Made by a program: the position numbers and the translations under genes. From contig WIXG01000259.1 in the NCBI GenBank assembly GCA_009869945.1, positions 50,679-114,678 of the forward strand: a stretch of 64,000 bases of DNA, in the 5' to 3' direction. Every line of letters begins with the position of its first letter. Positions within the stretch are counted from its first letter, which is position 1. This DNA is from Mesaphorura yosii. Taxonomy: Eukaryota > Arthropoda > Collembola > Poduromorpha > Tullbergiidae. Under the pieces are notes generated by a model that did no database searches, was not told the DNA's origin, and was given only the letters and a program-made list of their open reading frames with translations. Below, piece after piece: positions 1-11,756 of this stretch.

Positions 1-48
1 CCATACGACCAGGCAACAGTGATGTAATGTAGAGTTCTGGAGCTTCGT

Positions 49-687
49 CTACTGAGCAATTGCAACGGTGGCGACTAGTCCAAATACCAAACTAGCTGCT
101 CCGGAAAGCAGTTGGCCTCCACCGGGGTCTCCGGGGTTGGGAACAGTCCCTTGTTGGCAGTACCCCAATCTCACTCCATCGCGCGTTTCCAAGTACGTGC
201 ACCCCAGTCCGTCGCACTTGACCGAAACTTTCTGATACGGATGATCACTATACTGTTCATGAAATGGAATGTAGTCCAGCCCACAAAGTGATTCCGGCCG
301 CGCCAAGCAGCGTCCAGCACTATCCTTCCAGTATGTTACGAGTCTGCGGATGCCGCTTGGTGGGACATCCATAGCACCCAAGCAACCGCAATAACTACGC
401 GAGAACCTGAGACTGAGGTCGTTATCACATGTTCCAGGGTTATCAATGGAGCAGAAGTTGGGCGATTCGCTGGTTGTGATTTCTGGTGTGGTCAAAGTCC
501 AGATCCCTGCAATGCAAGTGCGGTGCCAACAGAATCAAGTCGTCTACTACTACTTACGCCATTTACGAGCATAGCAGCATACCTCTTCTTGTCCTTACTC
601 TTCGGTGGTGGTGGCAGCAGCGCCCTGGGGACTGCAGACGCAAGAGCAAACAACCAGCTCGATAACGAATCTCAGAGCCGAGCTCAT
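49..687 (-). CDS. Cysteine-rich secreted, probably GPI-anchored protein (gene model incomplete)
   Basis: The main exon is 49-506, with an acceptor AG at 507-508 and a stop at 49-51. It encodes about 150 residues with ten cysteines, a Gly/Pro stretch and a hydrophobic C-terminal tail (LVFGLVATVAIAQ) of the kind that directs GPI attachment. I do not recognise the family. Upstream, 599-687 encodes a good signal peptide starting MSSALRFVIELVVCSC and ends at a consensus donor (GA/GTAAGG). Joining these two exons directly does not keep phase: exon 1 ends in phase 2 and exon 2 needs phase 1. So a further small exon, a different donor or a decayed gene is possible. The protein would act outside the cell. 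Confidence 0.5.
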
Positions 688-1274
688 GGCGGCCTCTTTG
701 TCTTTGTCGCTTGCGAAATGCGAATGGCTTCTGATTTGCGAATTGCACTTTGAAGATCGCGATTCTAATTCCGGGCTAAAAGATGTAAGATTTCTATCGA
801 AGCGACTCAAAGTGGACGGTTGGCATTCGGGAATTCGAGTACCACCGAGTTGAAAGTCGAGTCAGCTCAATGGTTCGTTGGCTGGTCGACTGAGTCGCTG
901 TCGTGACCTTTGCAATACGCAGTGGTGCGCAGGCCCTCCACTTTGCAGTTCTGAGTTCACACATGTCGGTGTCATGCGAATAGCAAGCTGGTTAAGTTTT
1001 ATGGCCGGCTTATCTCACGCGCGCAACTGATAAGGCCATAATTCAAGGATGACCGATGACGGTGACATAAAATGAGCTTGCCCGCATGACAATATTTTTT
1101 ACATGAAAATTATTTTTGGTGGCGAAATTCTTTGAATAAAAAAATACAGTAAAACAGAGCCGATTTTATTGCTTCATTTGAGTTATTCATGAATAAGATC
1201 AGGATTCTACTACTAACTGCACTGACCGTCCTGGTGGAGGCTACCTGAGTTTGAAGACACAAATCGTTCACGAA

Positions 1275-2525
1275 TTACGAGTTTGGTTGGAAACTGATAA
1301 GGATGTTGATCAGATTGCTGAATAGCAGCGTGAAGTAGGTGAGTGGGGTCATCCGATTGATTTCGTAGAGCCCCCCGACTCGGATCGCAATCACTCTGGT
1401 TGACCGAGTGATCGTTCGCGCCTGTTGGTAGGGCACGGAGCCCTCCAGACCCGCAGCCGCACTCCTCACGACCTTGTGGGACCCCGTCACAATTTTACCT
1501 GCCATCAGCAACAAGATTGAAATCGCCACGGCGGTCACGAAGGACACAAACAGCGAGAAAGTGATCAGGATGAAGTTGACTTTGCCAACAAACTTGAGGG
1601 CGGCGACGGTAGAGAAGATTATGAGGGTGCTGATGGATAATTTGAAGGTAGGGAGCCCGAAATCACCGAAAGCTACCTCGAAAGCAGTGTTCAACAGTCG
1701 CAACTTCTGGTGAGCCAGCATCAGCTGCTCTGACGATAACCCCGAACCTCCGAGTTCGTGAAGGACGGCCAAGCTATTCCGAATTGATTCGATGTACACG
1801 ATGAGGATGAGCGACTCGACAAAGTAGCCTGCCACCTGGAAACTGATGAAGAACATGTTGAAGAGCACCGCGCCGCCGACCAAGAACGAGGCTAGGACGG
1901 GGTTGACGTCTGCACGCAGCCACGCCACCGGGAGTAGCGGGTAGAAGAGAGCCCGATGCCTCCTGAAAGGGATCACCAGCAACCCGTACGGCACGCAACA
2001 GCCGACGGAGCCTATCAGCGCCAGAATCATGAATTTGTCGAGCAGTCGCCATGTCCGGGTGAAATGCTGCCTTCGCCCAAGCGCGCGCGCAGAAGTCGCA
2101 GGATACGCCGTCTCAAAGTGGTGGACGAGGTGTATCATTTGATTGGTGGCCCACACCATTTCCGAATACCGAAGCCAAAAGTGGAGGCGGACAGCCGAGA
2201 GGACAAAGAAGCCCGTGATCCAAAACAGATGCAAGTACCCGTACAGGATGTCGCGGCGCTGCAAGTACAGCGGGAACTGGAGGTAAAAGTCGATCAGGAG
2301 CCAACCAAAGAAGGCGAACGTCTTAAAGGTGACCAGTTTCCACAGGAGCAAGCTCCACCCCGTGAGTGGCTGCACATGGGAGGAGCCGTCTTCGGACACG
2401 ACCCACACGAACGGGATGGCTTTCCAGAGACCGGAGCGGCGGACATAGTCGGCCACGTTCTTCAGCGGATACCGCCCCGAGGTTGCCTCAGGCTCAGAGA
2501 AGAGCTTTGCAATTATTTTGTTCAT
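1275..2525 (-). CDS. Gustatory receptor-like seven-transmembrane protein
   Basis: Single-exon reading frame of 416 residues from a true ATG (2523-2525). It has about seven hydrophobic segments and a charged N-terminus with no signal peptide, as in insect GRs, whose N-terminus is cytosolic. The C-terminal segment TYFTLLFSNLINILISF resembles the TYhhhhhQF signature of insect gustatory receptors. Length fits the family (about 380-480). GR proteins are ligand-gated cation channels of chemosensory neurons; the ligand here cannot be predicted. Flanking DNA (850-1270 and 2640-3690) shows no convincing gene. Sequence divergence is high, so the family call rests on topology and the C-terminal motif. 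Confidence 0.72.
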   Translation of the reverse strand: MNKIIAKLFSEPEATSGRYPLKNVADYVRRSGLWKAIPFVWVVSEDGSSHVQPLTGWSLLLWKLVTFKTFAFFGWLLIDFYLQFPLYLQRRDILYGYLHLFWITGFFVLSAVRLHFWLRYSEMVWATNQMIHLVHHFETAYPATSARALGRRQHFTRTWRLLDKFMILALIGSVGCCVPYGLLVIPFRRHRALFYPLLPVAWLRADVNPVLASFLVGGAVLFNMFFISFQVAGYFVESLILIVYIESIRNSLAVLHELGGSGLSSEQLMLAHQKLRLLNTAFEVAFGDFGLPTFKLSISTLIIFSTVAALKFVGKVNFILITFSLFVSFVTAVAISILLLMAGKIVTGSHKVVRSAAAGLEGSVPYQQARTITRSTRVIAIRVGGLYEINRMTPLTYFTLLFSNLINILISFQPNS

Positions 2526-3695
2526 GATGTATTAGAATTAGGCAACCTTCAATTTGCGATGACGGCGATCGCTGCGAATGACGAAGAAATGAAGCTGGTT
2601 TATGAAGGTGCCTGCTCATATAAAAAGCCAAATTGAAGTTTATTGCTGATTGACCACAAAAATAGTTTTTCATTAAATACCTGGTATGATTAGGATAAAA
2701 ATCTACAATAAATTCTGATGTGAGTAAATTTATTGTTGACATTTTTAATAACAAGAGCCACGGCGCGCCAAGTGTGTTCCACTGGCTACGTTCTTCAATA
2801 TTGCGAAAATATTGGCAGAATCGAGTTATCGAATCCCTCTATTTAGGTTAGCAATAAAATTGCGTGTTGCGTCATTCCACACGGATATCCTCACCGAACT
2901 GGCAAAAACCCCTTGAACAAACATCACAAAATTAAGGAACATGAGAAAATTACGCAGAGAAGCGTAGAATCTTTACGTGGCCTCTTATGAGCCTGGCCTT
3001 GAGTTTCACATGCAATCTTGCGTAAAATCTGCCCAGCACCTTTTGCGCGCACCAAATATTCTCAACTGTCCGGTTCAAAAAGAAGTCTTAATTTATTTAA
3101 GTCGCAATCTCCGACCGGGTTACATTATTGTCCAGTAGAATTTGCCTAAATTCACATCGTTCAAATATTTTTGAATGTACCACAAGCGAAATGAATGCTA
3201 AAAGTTCCAACACTTTTGCCCCCATTCCATTCCGGCTCCTTGTGCATAATAGTACGAGGTTAGCCTCTGATGTCTTGACCATGGCCCAATCTTTTAAGTT
3301 AACTGGCAACTATTGTTCTCTCCATGCAAAATTCGTTTCTGTACTAATGCGACAAGAAAAAAAACTGGTACGTGGACTGTATTTGAATGAACAGTCTGCA
3401 AAAAAATAGGCATCGGAATGAAATTGACTTCAAGCTCTGGAGCCTATGGCTGAAGCTCGCTCGTAACAGTTCAAAATCATTGAGCTTTGAAGGATTTCTT
3501 CTTTGGTTTGAACCCGTACGGCTGATTAGTCTCAAACTAATCTCAGTCCCAGTGGATTAACTAATAAAATACCAAGAATAAGGAAATAATTCAACTTTTG
3601 CAATCGAGAAACTGAATAGTTGATTTATTAGGTATATTGATGAACAAATCTGTTTACAACGTCCACTCTTGAGCTGGCCCACGGAAAGAGTCTCA

Positions 3696-4085
3696 TTACA
3701 AGGATACTTCAGGAGCGCTTGTCATAGGTCTAACTGCCGGTCTCGTCTGCCATGGATCTTCCAGTGAGTGCACTTGGCCGGGAACTGGAGGTCGTGTGTT
3801 GCCGCACCAGCGAGTGAAAAGCCAACACCAGATTTTGAAGCCGAAAACCAACACCAGAAAAAGAATAATGGCGACCCCCGTCACAAGTCCATTGTCGGCA
3901 CTCTGCCTCATTTGATCCGCCGTCACAGTTCCGCCTTCCGTCACACACCAACCAATGCACCTCCCGCTTCCCTCACAACGAAACCCTCCACATTGATTCG
4001 GTGACGGTCAGGAATTGCGGAGTAGCAGCAGCTGTTGAGGCCAAAAGGAACACGAGTCGGGAGAAATGGTTCACCTTTGGTTTCA
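3696..4085 (-). pseudogene. LDL-receptor class A single-pass membrane protein, broken across frames
   Basis: Read on the minus strand, three frames together make one recognisable protein. A signal-peptide-like run (LVFLLASTAAATPQF, about 4030-4075) is in one frame. The first half of an LDLa domain (CGGFRCEGSGRCI, 3954-3992) is in a second. The second half (CDGRRNCDGGSNEAEC, 3898-3945) is in a third. Then a transmembrane segment (VAIILFLVLVFGF, about 3830-3880) and a short cytoplasmic tail ending at 3696 return to the second frame. All six LDLa cysteines and the acidic SNEAEC end are present in order. No splice sites explain the frame changes, so about three small indels broke the gene, or the assembly has errors here. 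Confidence 0.55.
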
Positions 4086-4099
4086 ACCAGCCAGTAGTG

Positions 4100-5680
4100 A
4101 GACGTTCTGTTTCCAACGCCTGACTTCGACGTCTGAGTACCGCGGGTTGCATTTAAGAGTAAAGAATTCAGACATCGGTCATCATTTCGATGTAAATTTA
4201 GCATTTTGCATTTGCATAAATTATTATTCGTCTTGTAATGTAATTGATTGACATTCAATGGACAAGTTTTGCATATGGCCTTGATTTGCGGATGGACTCA
4301 CTACGCGAGAGTCCATGAGCTACCACAATGTACATGTCTCAATTTGTGAAGCACAAATTAAGAACTGTGTAGGAGTATGATAACGTGAACTTGGCTTGAG
4401 TGTCACCGTTTTTGAGTTGGAGCCTAGCAGCAGTGTCTTTCTGCCAAAATTCCGGCTAGTTATGACAATTTTTATTATTTGCGATATTGCGATGCGAATC
4501 GCGTGAAATTTGGATGAAACAGTTAAAGATTTACCAGAATTGATCTGAATTTAACAAGGAATGTCTGTACAACGCTCTGGAAAGGTAAGCTTCAAATAAT
4601 GCTAAAGGACTGCGGAGTAGGATTAATTATATTTTAAAATGACAGTATTACAGACGGTGGATCTGTGTCAGTTCAGCAATTTGCCTCGCAGAAACTAGCC
4701 AGCACCGACAGAAAGCTCAGTGTTTTTAATTTTTTATGGATTGCTACATTTGGGCAACAAGCACTTGAAGTCTTCACTGCAGTACGGTCTGGTGATCGGA
4801 TGGATTAGCAGGGACCACATAAAACCGATTCTTCAAAACTGTGCTGCTGGCACTATTCTGATTCGTGCCCCTTCAACAGAATAGAGAATACTGTGACTGT
4901 GTCCTGGATGAGTGGTAAAGTTAAAGTTCCGTTGAACTTGAACTTGGTCCGTTGCGTTGAGTGAGATTGATTCTTTTGGATGCTTTCTGTAGGTGGTGAA
5001 GTTAGATCGTTGGAACCACTGACCAAAGAGGATATGAAAATACAAGATCTGGTCAGTAGAATTCAAGCAACTACAGACTTCCAATTCGTTTTTCTATGAT
5101 GATAGTAAAAGTGGAGCGAGTTAAAGTCGACCCGTGCTTCGAAGGAGCCAATTTCAATGAGTTGCAGGATAGTCTTAAGGGGTTGCTAAATTTGAGAAAA
5201 TCTTCACCTGAAATAATACTATCATATCATAATTAGTGGATAATTAATAATTGGAGTAAGTAAAGTATTTGTGCAGTTTCTGTGATGACGATGAAGCCAC
5301 GAGGAGATTTTGCCACATGCTGTTGTTTTACCTTTTTGCTCGTATGCGTCAGAAAAACAAGGCTCAAGGCATCATTGGCGGCAGAGTTCAAATCAGTTCA
5401 ATCCTGAGATTGTTTTCGAATTTCGATCACGTCAACGCGAACGGCACTTTCCACGTTAGTCACAATCACAATCAGAATAACAAGAGACCGACACGTGAAT
5501 AGTAAATTGAAATGGCAAAATTGGTGAGAGGACCGAAGGTCTAGGACTCCAATCGCCGTTTGTCTGTTCACAGGCACCGCCAGCCGATTCATAATCGCCG
5601 CCGCCGCTCTACGAGCTTCCCGTTGGAGTAAACAACATGAAGGGCAGAGCTACATGGCCATTCATTAGCGCTGTGGAACG
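4100..5680. other. Intergenic, no supported gene
   Basis: About 1.6 kb without a convincing gene. A short ATG frame with a donor at 4561-4587 and an open stretch at 4652-4806 are both too short and do not match any family I know. The stretch holds no clear repeat or RNA gene. Confidence 0.5.
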
Positions 5681-5685
5681 GAGCC

Positions 5686-5691
5686 TATAAA
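5686..5691 (+). promoter_or_regulatory. TATA box of the lipocalin gene
   Basis: TATAAA lies 111 bp before the ATG at 5802. A pyrimidine-rich initiator-like stretch (TTTCAGCTTATC) follows about 30 bp downstream, which fits a focused core promoter. Confidence 0.6.
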
Positions 5692-5801
5692 TTCAGAGGC
5701 TGCAACTGGCCCAAGTTTCAGCTTATCAGGCAACTTCAGCTGGTCAACATTCGTCTACGTACACAATCTGCCCTGCCCTGTCACTTTGTATCAAAGCCAA
5801 T

Positions 5802-6677
5802 ATGTACGCTTCACTCTTCGTCCTGGTGCTGGCGCTGGCGTCAGTGCCCATCGTCGTCCACGCCAAAGGCGCCTGCTCAGACCGCAGAGGCATGCCGGGT
5901 ATCAACGAAACTTTCGTGAGTCACCAGATTCTGAGAAGGTGCCCTTCTCAGTTCTAAAATACAATTTTTTGTGTGTGACATTTTGCAGGTTCTCAACGGC
6001 CCGTCCGGTGGTTGGTATACTGTTGCCTCCGACCAAGTCCAGGACGGCGAAATTCTTGCGCTCCTCTCCTCGCTCACGCAGACCACTCGCAGGGGTAACA
6101 AGAAGATATGCTGGGAGTCCAGGAACTTCCAGCCCCTTCCTGGCGTCACTTTCACCGTTCCAATCACGTACGCCTGCACCTACGACTACATTGGCACTCA
6201 GTACTGCACGCTCGAGAACTTCAACCCGATGGAAAACCCGATTTTCAACATCTTCCCATGTGAGCCCACACACATTCTTCTGTTTTTCTGAATTCGTGCG
6301 CGGAATTTTAATTTGTGATGGTGCCCTGGCACTCGTCTCTTCTTCTAGCTGTCATTCGAATCGCCATTCTGAAGACGGACAACTCGAAGTACCTCGCGAT
6401 CAGCATCTGTCAGGCGGGTTCAGTCGAGACGTGGGCCATTCTTTCAGCCGATCCGGGTGGCCTGTCCCCAGAGCTCAAGGCGGAGGCCAAGAACGGAATC
6501 CGAGAACGGGGCATCGACGTTCGAGATCACGACCGGTCCGGAACCACTGACGTGGAGCCCAACAACATCATGAAAGGAGGACGCGTTCGCATCACCACCT
6601 GCTCAAAGGGAGCCATCTTCACAGGCATATCCGAGGGCGTCAAGGAAGCGGGCCAAATCGACGACAAGGACGATTAG
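5802..6677 (+). CDS. Secreted lipocalin (apolipoprotein D-like)
   Basis: Three exons, 5802-5915, 5989-6259 and 6349-6677, all with GT-AG borders and matching phase, give 237 residues. The first 21 or so form a signal peptide (MYASLFVLVLALASVPIVVH). A lipocalin first-strand motif (GGWYTVASD) opens exon 2. The third exon has the typical late-barrel pattern DNSKYLAISIC, then TWAILSADPGGLSPE and a GID motif like that of ApoD-type lipocalins. Several cysteines fit extracellular disulphides. Lipocalins carry small hydrophobic ligands (lipids, pigments, odorants) outside cells. The ligand is unknown. The acidic C-terminus (DDKDD) is longer than usual. Confidence 0.85.
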
Positions 6678-6737
6678 TCGAGAATTCAGCGGTCGGCAGT
6701 CATGTAGTCATTTAGTGCAGTAAAAACAAAATTTCTG

Positions 6738-6743
6738 AATAAA
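6738..6743 (+). terminator. Polyadenylation signal of the lipocalin gene
   Basis: AATAAA, 61 bp after the stop codon, in an A/T-rich 3' UTR. Confidence 0.65.
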
Positions 6744-6759
6744 TTTTGTATTTGGCTTG

Positions 6760-9700
6760 AGTACTCCTTGACTCTAGTTCAAAATTCCACCTGTCGGGCG
6801 CCCGTCCAAATAAACGCGAATGTATACGAGATAAGAATTATTGGCAGATGACAGATTACGAATATGAATATAAATATGAATATGAATATCAATTACTTTG
6901 ATACGATCTGAAACTTGTTCTTGTTTCTTGTGTCCTGTAACGTAAATTAATTCGTAATTCCTTTTCAATCGTCAATCAGCGCCAAAGTCGTCCTTCTGCG
7001 CCTCGACGGCCTGCGCTGTGCGATTTTACGAGGCGAGTGTGCCGATTGATGAAAGAAAACGCAGGAAACGTGCCAAAAATTAAGTTATGATTTATGGCTG
7101 CCAAAATTAATATCAAATACTCGAATTGCGAACTCGAGCAGTGAGCGTGCGCTCCGTGCTTGCCAAAATGCGTTGCGTGGTTCCCTTTTTTGATGCGATG
7201 CGTACGGGCATGCGCGTGTAGCAAAAAAAAATGCGAGCGAGCGAGCAGCAGCATGCATGCGTGAACGCATGCATTACACGTTAATGTTAACGACTAATGA
7301 CAGTTTCAAGATCAAGAACGACGAGTGCGTAATCAATTACAAGATCAGGACGTTGCGATAAAAAACGTCGAGTCGAGAACGACAACGACAACGACAGCAC
7401 TTGTAAATTAAAAAAAGAGGAGTAACCAGGAACTGAAATGAATTCTGAAGCGAAAGCCAAACTTCCATTTCTATCAGCAGTCAGCAGCTTGCAAATATTT
7501 GTACACAATTCACAATTCCCCATTCGCAGTACGAAAAAGGCCAGCCACAGCCACGCCAAGCAACAATGACTCATTTAGTGATACAATGCAGCAATGCCTG
7601 AAAGCCTTTTGACTTGTCTTGACTGTGATTGGGATTTAATGACCACAATTAGCCAACCCGAGTCCGTACCTAAGAAGACTTTAGCCATCGTTTTTGTGGC
7701 AATTTGAGTCAAGAATCATCTTGAAGGTCTATCCGGTGGTTTATTCGCAAATCGCAATTCGCAATTCAGAATTCGCGTGAAGCACAATTTCAAAGTCAAG
7801 CCCAAGCCCAAAGTGCACAGTGCAGTGCAGTGAGCGGTAATTACACGGCCGGCGTGGCATAATTAGGCGAATCACAATGGTAATTATCATCAGACCAAGA
7901 TCAAAGACTCACTTCCATCATCTTTTGTGCTTTGGGCCGCTGAGCCAGCCGTCTTTAGTCTTAAACCTGTCTTTAGTGTTTGGGGTATGATTTCATTGGC
8001 TCCAAGGTTGCTGGTCGGCTGATTGAATCATTCAGCGCATGAATCGTGTCAATCAATACGCAAATAATAATTACGAAATGCAAAATGCGAAATGCAATGC
8101 AAGAAGTAAAAGAAACGGAATGATAATGATAAATATTGTGAAAATCGCGATCGCAATGGGCAATGGACACTGAAGGCTCAGGACACGAATTTGCGTCTGT
8201 CTGTGAATTATGAATGAAGCCATCAACAATGAAATTATGCGATTGCTGCAGTGCAATTTGCAATGCGTGAAACGATTTTATCGCTAATCGCTCAATTAGA
8301 TCAAGTCTGAGGTCGAGTGGATGGCGATGGCGATCGGCGATCGATCCGTCAGTGACCACGAACTATGAACTCGCTGATTAATTAATCCTAATCGATGAAT
8401 TGACCAACCGTTAAGAACGTTGAATTAAGCTGTCAATTAATTGACCTGAGCTTCGCTGTCCTCCCGCAACGTATTTCAACAATTCGGCATTCTTCTGCTT
8501 CATGGCCGTTGTAAAAAAATTTAATAAAGTTCATAAATGCGTTCAAGTCAAAAGGTGTCTACCATGCTGGACAACTGAAATGTATCGAAATTGAGCCTGG
8601 CCCGAATTTTTCATCCAAATCACTCAGATTAGTACGAAATCATGAATAAATTCGGAACATAACCGCGAGACGCGAAGAAACCACTCCAGAAACTCAAATC
8701 ACAATAACTTCTTGATTGCTTGTGAATTGATTTGGTTTGATGCGTGGTTAATTAATTAAAAGCATGTGAGGAAATGAATGCGCAAATTGTAAATTGCAAA
8801 TTGCAAATACACAAAATTGGCCTCTGTTCACACGCGACGCCTGCGCCTTTTCGCTATTGCCAAGCCCTCCTTGTTTTTTGTCCGCTGGGCGCACATCGCA
8901 TAAAAAGCGGTGGACGTGGACATTGGATGAAGAATCGTGAATGATGGATGACTTGCCATAACGGCACGGCAGCAGAGACAGAAGCAAAAGCAAAAGCAGA
9001 TCAGATCGAATAACAAAAACAAATAAAAGGAGATCTTGAACTTGATTCTTGATTCCTGTGCTGTCGTTAATCCATTTCATTCATTTCTTCACACATGCGT
9101 CACGTACATACTCTACAAGCTACACGCTGAAATTGTGTGAAGGTCATTCATTTCAATACTGCAAAATGCGAATGCAAAATGCAAAATGCAAAATTACAAT
9201 AACAAATCACAATGCAAAATGCACGAATCACCGTTAAAGTCTTAAAAGCTTTAACAGCTTCTCAACGGATTCCACGTCACGTACGGCTCAGAGTTGAGCC
9301 GATGGAGCAGGAAAAAGTCGTAAATTCGCAAATGACAAATCCTTCATAAAATGCAGAAAACGCAGAGCAGAGACATTGCAAAATTAAAATTAGCTGTCAA
9401 TGCTCAATGGTCAATGGTCAATATTTACACTCGAGCCAAGCAATTGAAATGCCAAGAATTTAGTCACGAATTATCCTCGTCCGTGTTTGCGTTTTGTGTT
9501 TGCTTGCTCTGTGGTGGATTTGATTTTGATTTTGATCCAGTTTGGCTTTGGCTTTGGCTCACAGCTCACGTTGAGCCCATAAATAAACGTGCACTGCGGC
9601 CATTCGTTGTTCATCGACAGATGAGAGATTAATGGTAATGACATTGCATTCCTTCTGCTTGTGGTTATTTATGGCTTGGCATGGCGTGTTTTGATCGAAT

Positions 9701-10490
9701 TTGCAATTGCAATTTCGCGATCTGTGAGTCGAGATCCTAATCTTAATGGCAACCTGTAACCGTAATTCACAACAGCACTAGCCACAGGTTCAAGTGGAAG
9801 TCAAAGCTTGGCTACGGCATGGCTTTGAGGTTTTCCTTTACACCAGTGCTGCTGAAGCTGTATGACTGAATTAAGCTGAACTCAAGGCGTGGGAATGGGG
9901 AAGCATTTTGGCAGGGCATTTAAACAGCCAAGCGAGCGAGCGAGCGATCCACAATAATAAATTAGCTATGGATGCCATTCCCTGAAGGTATTTCTGAGTT
10001 TTGCGTTTGCCAATTCCTGCCTTCATCTGCGCCTGCGTAAATGAGAGTGAAATGAAACTCGATACAGCAATAAAGCTAATAAAAGCTTAAAGCTTAGGCT
10101 AATGAATTCACTTACCACAGATTGACCATCCACACAGCAACGGAGCAGCGCAGGGTTGATGTTGCTGTTGATGGGAGTTGTACACGACTTGATAACGTTG
10201 GTCGCTAATGGAATATTGAACCACAGCCCATACCAACCCAAGACCACGCAGGATCCTGGAGCCAAGCCACTTGACTACGCTTACACTTTACATAATGCGA
10301 ATTTGATGATGGGCTGAATGTTGATGATACAATTACTACGCCACGATACACGATATGAGACGCGTGTTCGTTTTGCATAAAATGAGTGATTAAAAACCGC
10401 ATGCAAAAAAACCACCTATTCTTCGCAAAATCCTTAAGATTTTAATATCACTGTTAACCTTTGCGGTACGACGACGACGACGAGAGGACA
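6760..10490. repeat. Gene-free 3.7 kb rich in short AATGC/GCAAAAT words
   Basis: No gene is supported. The stretch is full of short recurring words: TATGAATATAAATATGAA near 6860-6890, GAATTGCGAATTGC-type words near 7745-7780, GCGAGCGAGCGAGC at about 7230 and 9930, AAATGCAAAATGCGAAATGC near 8078-8100, and tandem GCAAAAT at about 9160-9222. CATGCATGCGTGAACGCATGCAT near 7250-7272 is close to palindromic. It may be simple-sequence drift or a regulatory region between the lipocalin and cuticle genes. Confidence 0.55.
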
Positions 10491-10501
10491 GAGGAGTCGA
10501 G

Positions 10502-10507
10502 TATAAA
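10502..10507 (+). promoter_or_regulatory. TATA box of the cuticular protein gene
   Basis: TATAAA 130 bp upstream of the ATG, with a plausible start region (ACATCAGTTTTC) about 30 bp downstream. Confidence 0.65.
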
Positions 10508-10543
10508 TACGGCGCAGGCATCCGGCATGGACATCAGTTTTCT

Positions 10544-10564
10544 AGCAGCAGCAGCAGCAGCAGC
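10544..10564 (+). repeat. (AGC)7 microsatellite in the 5' UTR of the cuticle gene
   Basis: Seven perfect AGC units directly after the inferred transcription start and before the ATG at 10632. Because it is in the leader it does not change the protein. Confidence 0.8.
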
Positions 10565-10631
10565 AAAACTTGAACCCAGATTTTTTTAGCAACTCGCCAC
10601 GCCAAACCAGAATCTCTGCCCAGTCGTCAAG

Positions 10632-11190
10632 ATGAAGTGCACGCTTGTAAGTGAATCTTAATTCAAAGATAAATCTTCTAAACTTCTTGATTTGACAGCG
10701 CAGCGATGGGAATTGACTAAAACTTGATCTTGACCGCCGCATCTTCTTCTCTTCTGCTTCACAGATCGTTCTCGCCGTCGTCGCTCTGGCCGCTCTGACC
10801 CACGGCGCCCCATCGCCAGGGTTCGGAGCTCCGATTGTGTACGCCGCGTTGCCAGCACCTTCAAGTGACACGAAAGTCGTACGAGATGCTTTAGGAAATC
10901 AAGCCACAAGTTACGCGTATCAGGATGGACACTCTTCTGCCGTTGCACTGTCGCGCAGCGATGTGAGCAAGCATTTGGTCGCTGTCCCAGCTCCAGCACC
11001 AGTTGTCTACGCCGCGGCTCCTGCCGTCCACCACGCAGTGCCAGCTCCAGTCGAATACCATCACACCTACGCTACTGCTCCAGCATATCACCCTGTTGCT
11101 GCCCCAGCCTATCACGCTGCTGCTGCCTACCACGCAGGTGCCTATCCAGCTTATCACCACTACGCAGCTGGTCCAGCATTCTATTATTAA
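10632..11190 (+). CDS. Structural cuticular protein, AAPA-type low-complexity
   Basis: Two exons: 10632-10646, which encodes only MKCTL, and 10765-11190. The split inside the signal peptide is the usual layout of arthropod cuticle genes. The 146-residue product has a signal peptide, then a GAP start, a hydrophilic middle with a SYAYQDGHSS-like stretch, and a C-terminal half made of Ala, Pro, His and Tyr repeats (AAPAVHHAVPAP, AYHPVAAPAYH). There is no complete chitin-binding Rebers-Riddiford domain visible. Such proteins are secreted by epidermis into exoskeleton; the His/Tyr richness suits cross-linking. The promoter is TATA-driven. Confidence 0.85.
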
Positions 11191-11740
11191 ATCAAATTTT
11201 CACTGATCTGTGACCCTTCACCACCTTTGCTTAAAACTGGCCCCTGTTTTCTTACCACTTTCCTTTCCTTTGTTGGACACCGACTCCAGAGTTCCAATTT
11301 CCTGCCCCGACTTTCAACTTCTACCGTCCTTATCAGTTCTTGACTGTTTGGATTCAAAGCCCTTTTTTCACTGCACTCTTCAGGTGTCCCGTTTCTTGCC
11401 AATCCGCCCGCACTTTTCGTTTTCGCATTATCTTGCACGCGCGCTTTACTGTTCATTTAATTTATGATCTCTAATTAGGGCACGATTGATTTGATATTAA
11501 TTTCTGTTCAGTTCATTGTTCATTCATGAACCAATATTGGAATTAGAATTTTAGAAAGCATTTGGCCTTTGATAATAAAATTGACATTTTCCGCATCGCA
11601 TTTGACATGACCTATAAAATTCACACGAGCATTTCTGGCCACGCCGTTTATTAAGTGAGAATTTTGACATCAAACGCTTCTCTTACGAGCTTACACAGGC
11701 TTAATTTCTCAGTTTTGCGGGTTGTATATTTATTGGTTAA
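11190..11740. other. 3' flank of cuticle gene, no gene
   Basis: A/T- and pyrimidine-rich spacer between the convergent cuticle gene and the SEC14-like gene. Nothing else is supported. Confidence 0.5.
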
Positions 11741-11756
11741 TTAGTTCACATTGTTT

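Noticed and set aside
1956-2636. 226-codon plus-strand frame over the first GR-like gene
   Set aside because: Antisense shadow of the receptor coding strand, charged and without any family pattern.
4561-4806. ATG frame with a donor (MSVQRSGK) and a downstream open stretch (DGGSVSVQQFASQ...)
   Set aside because: The two pieces do not share phase, both are short, and nothing resembles a known family.
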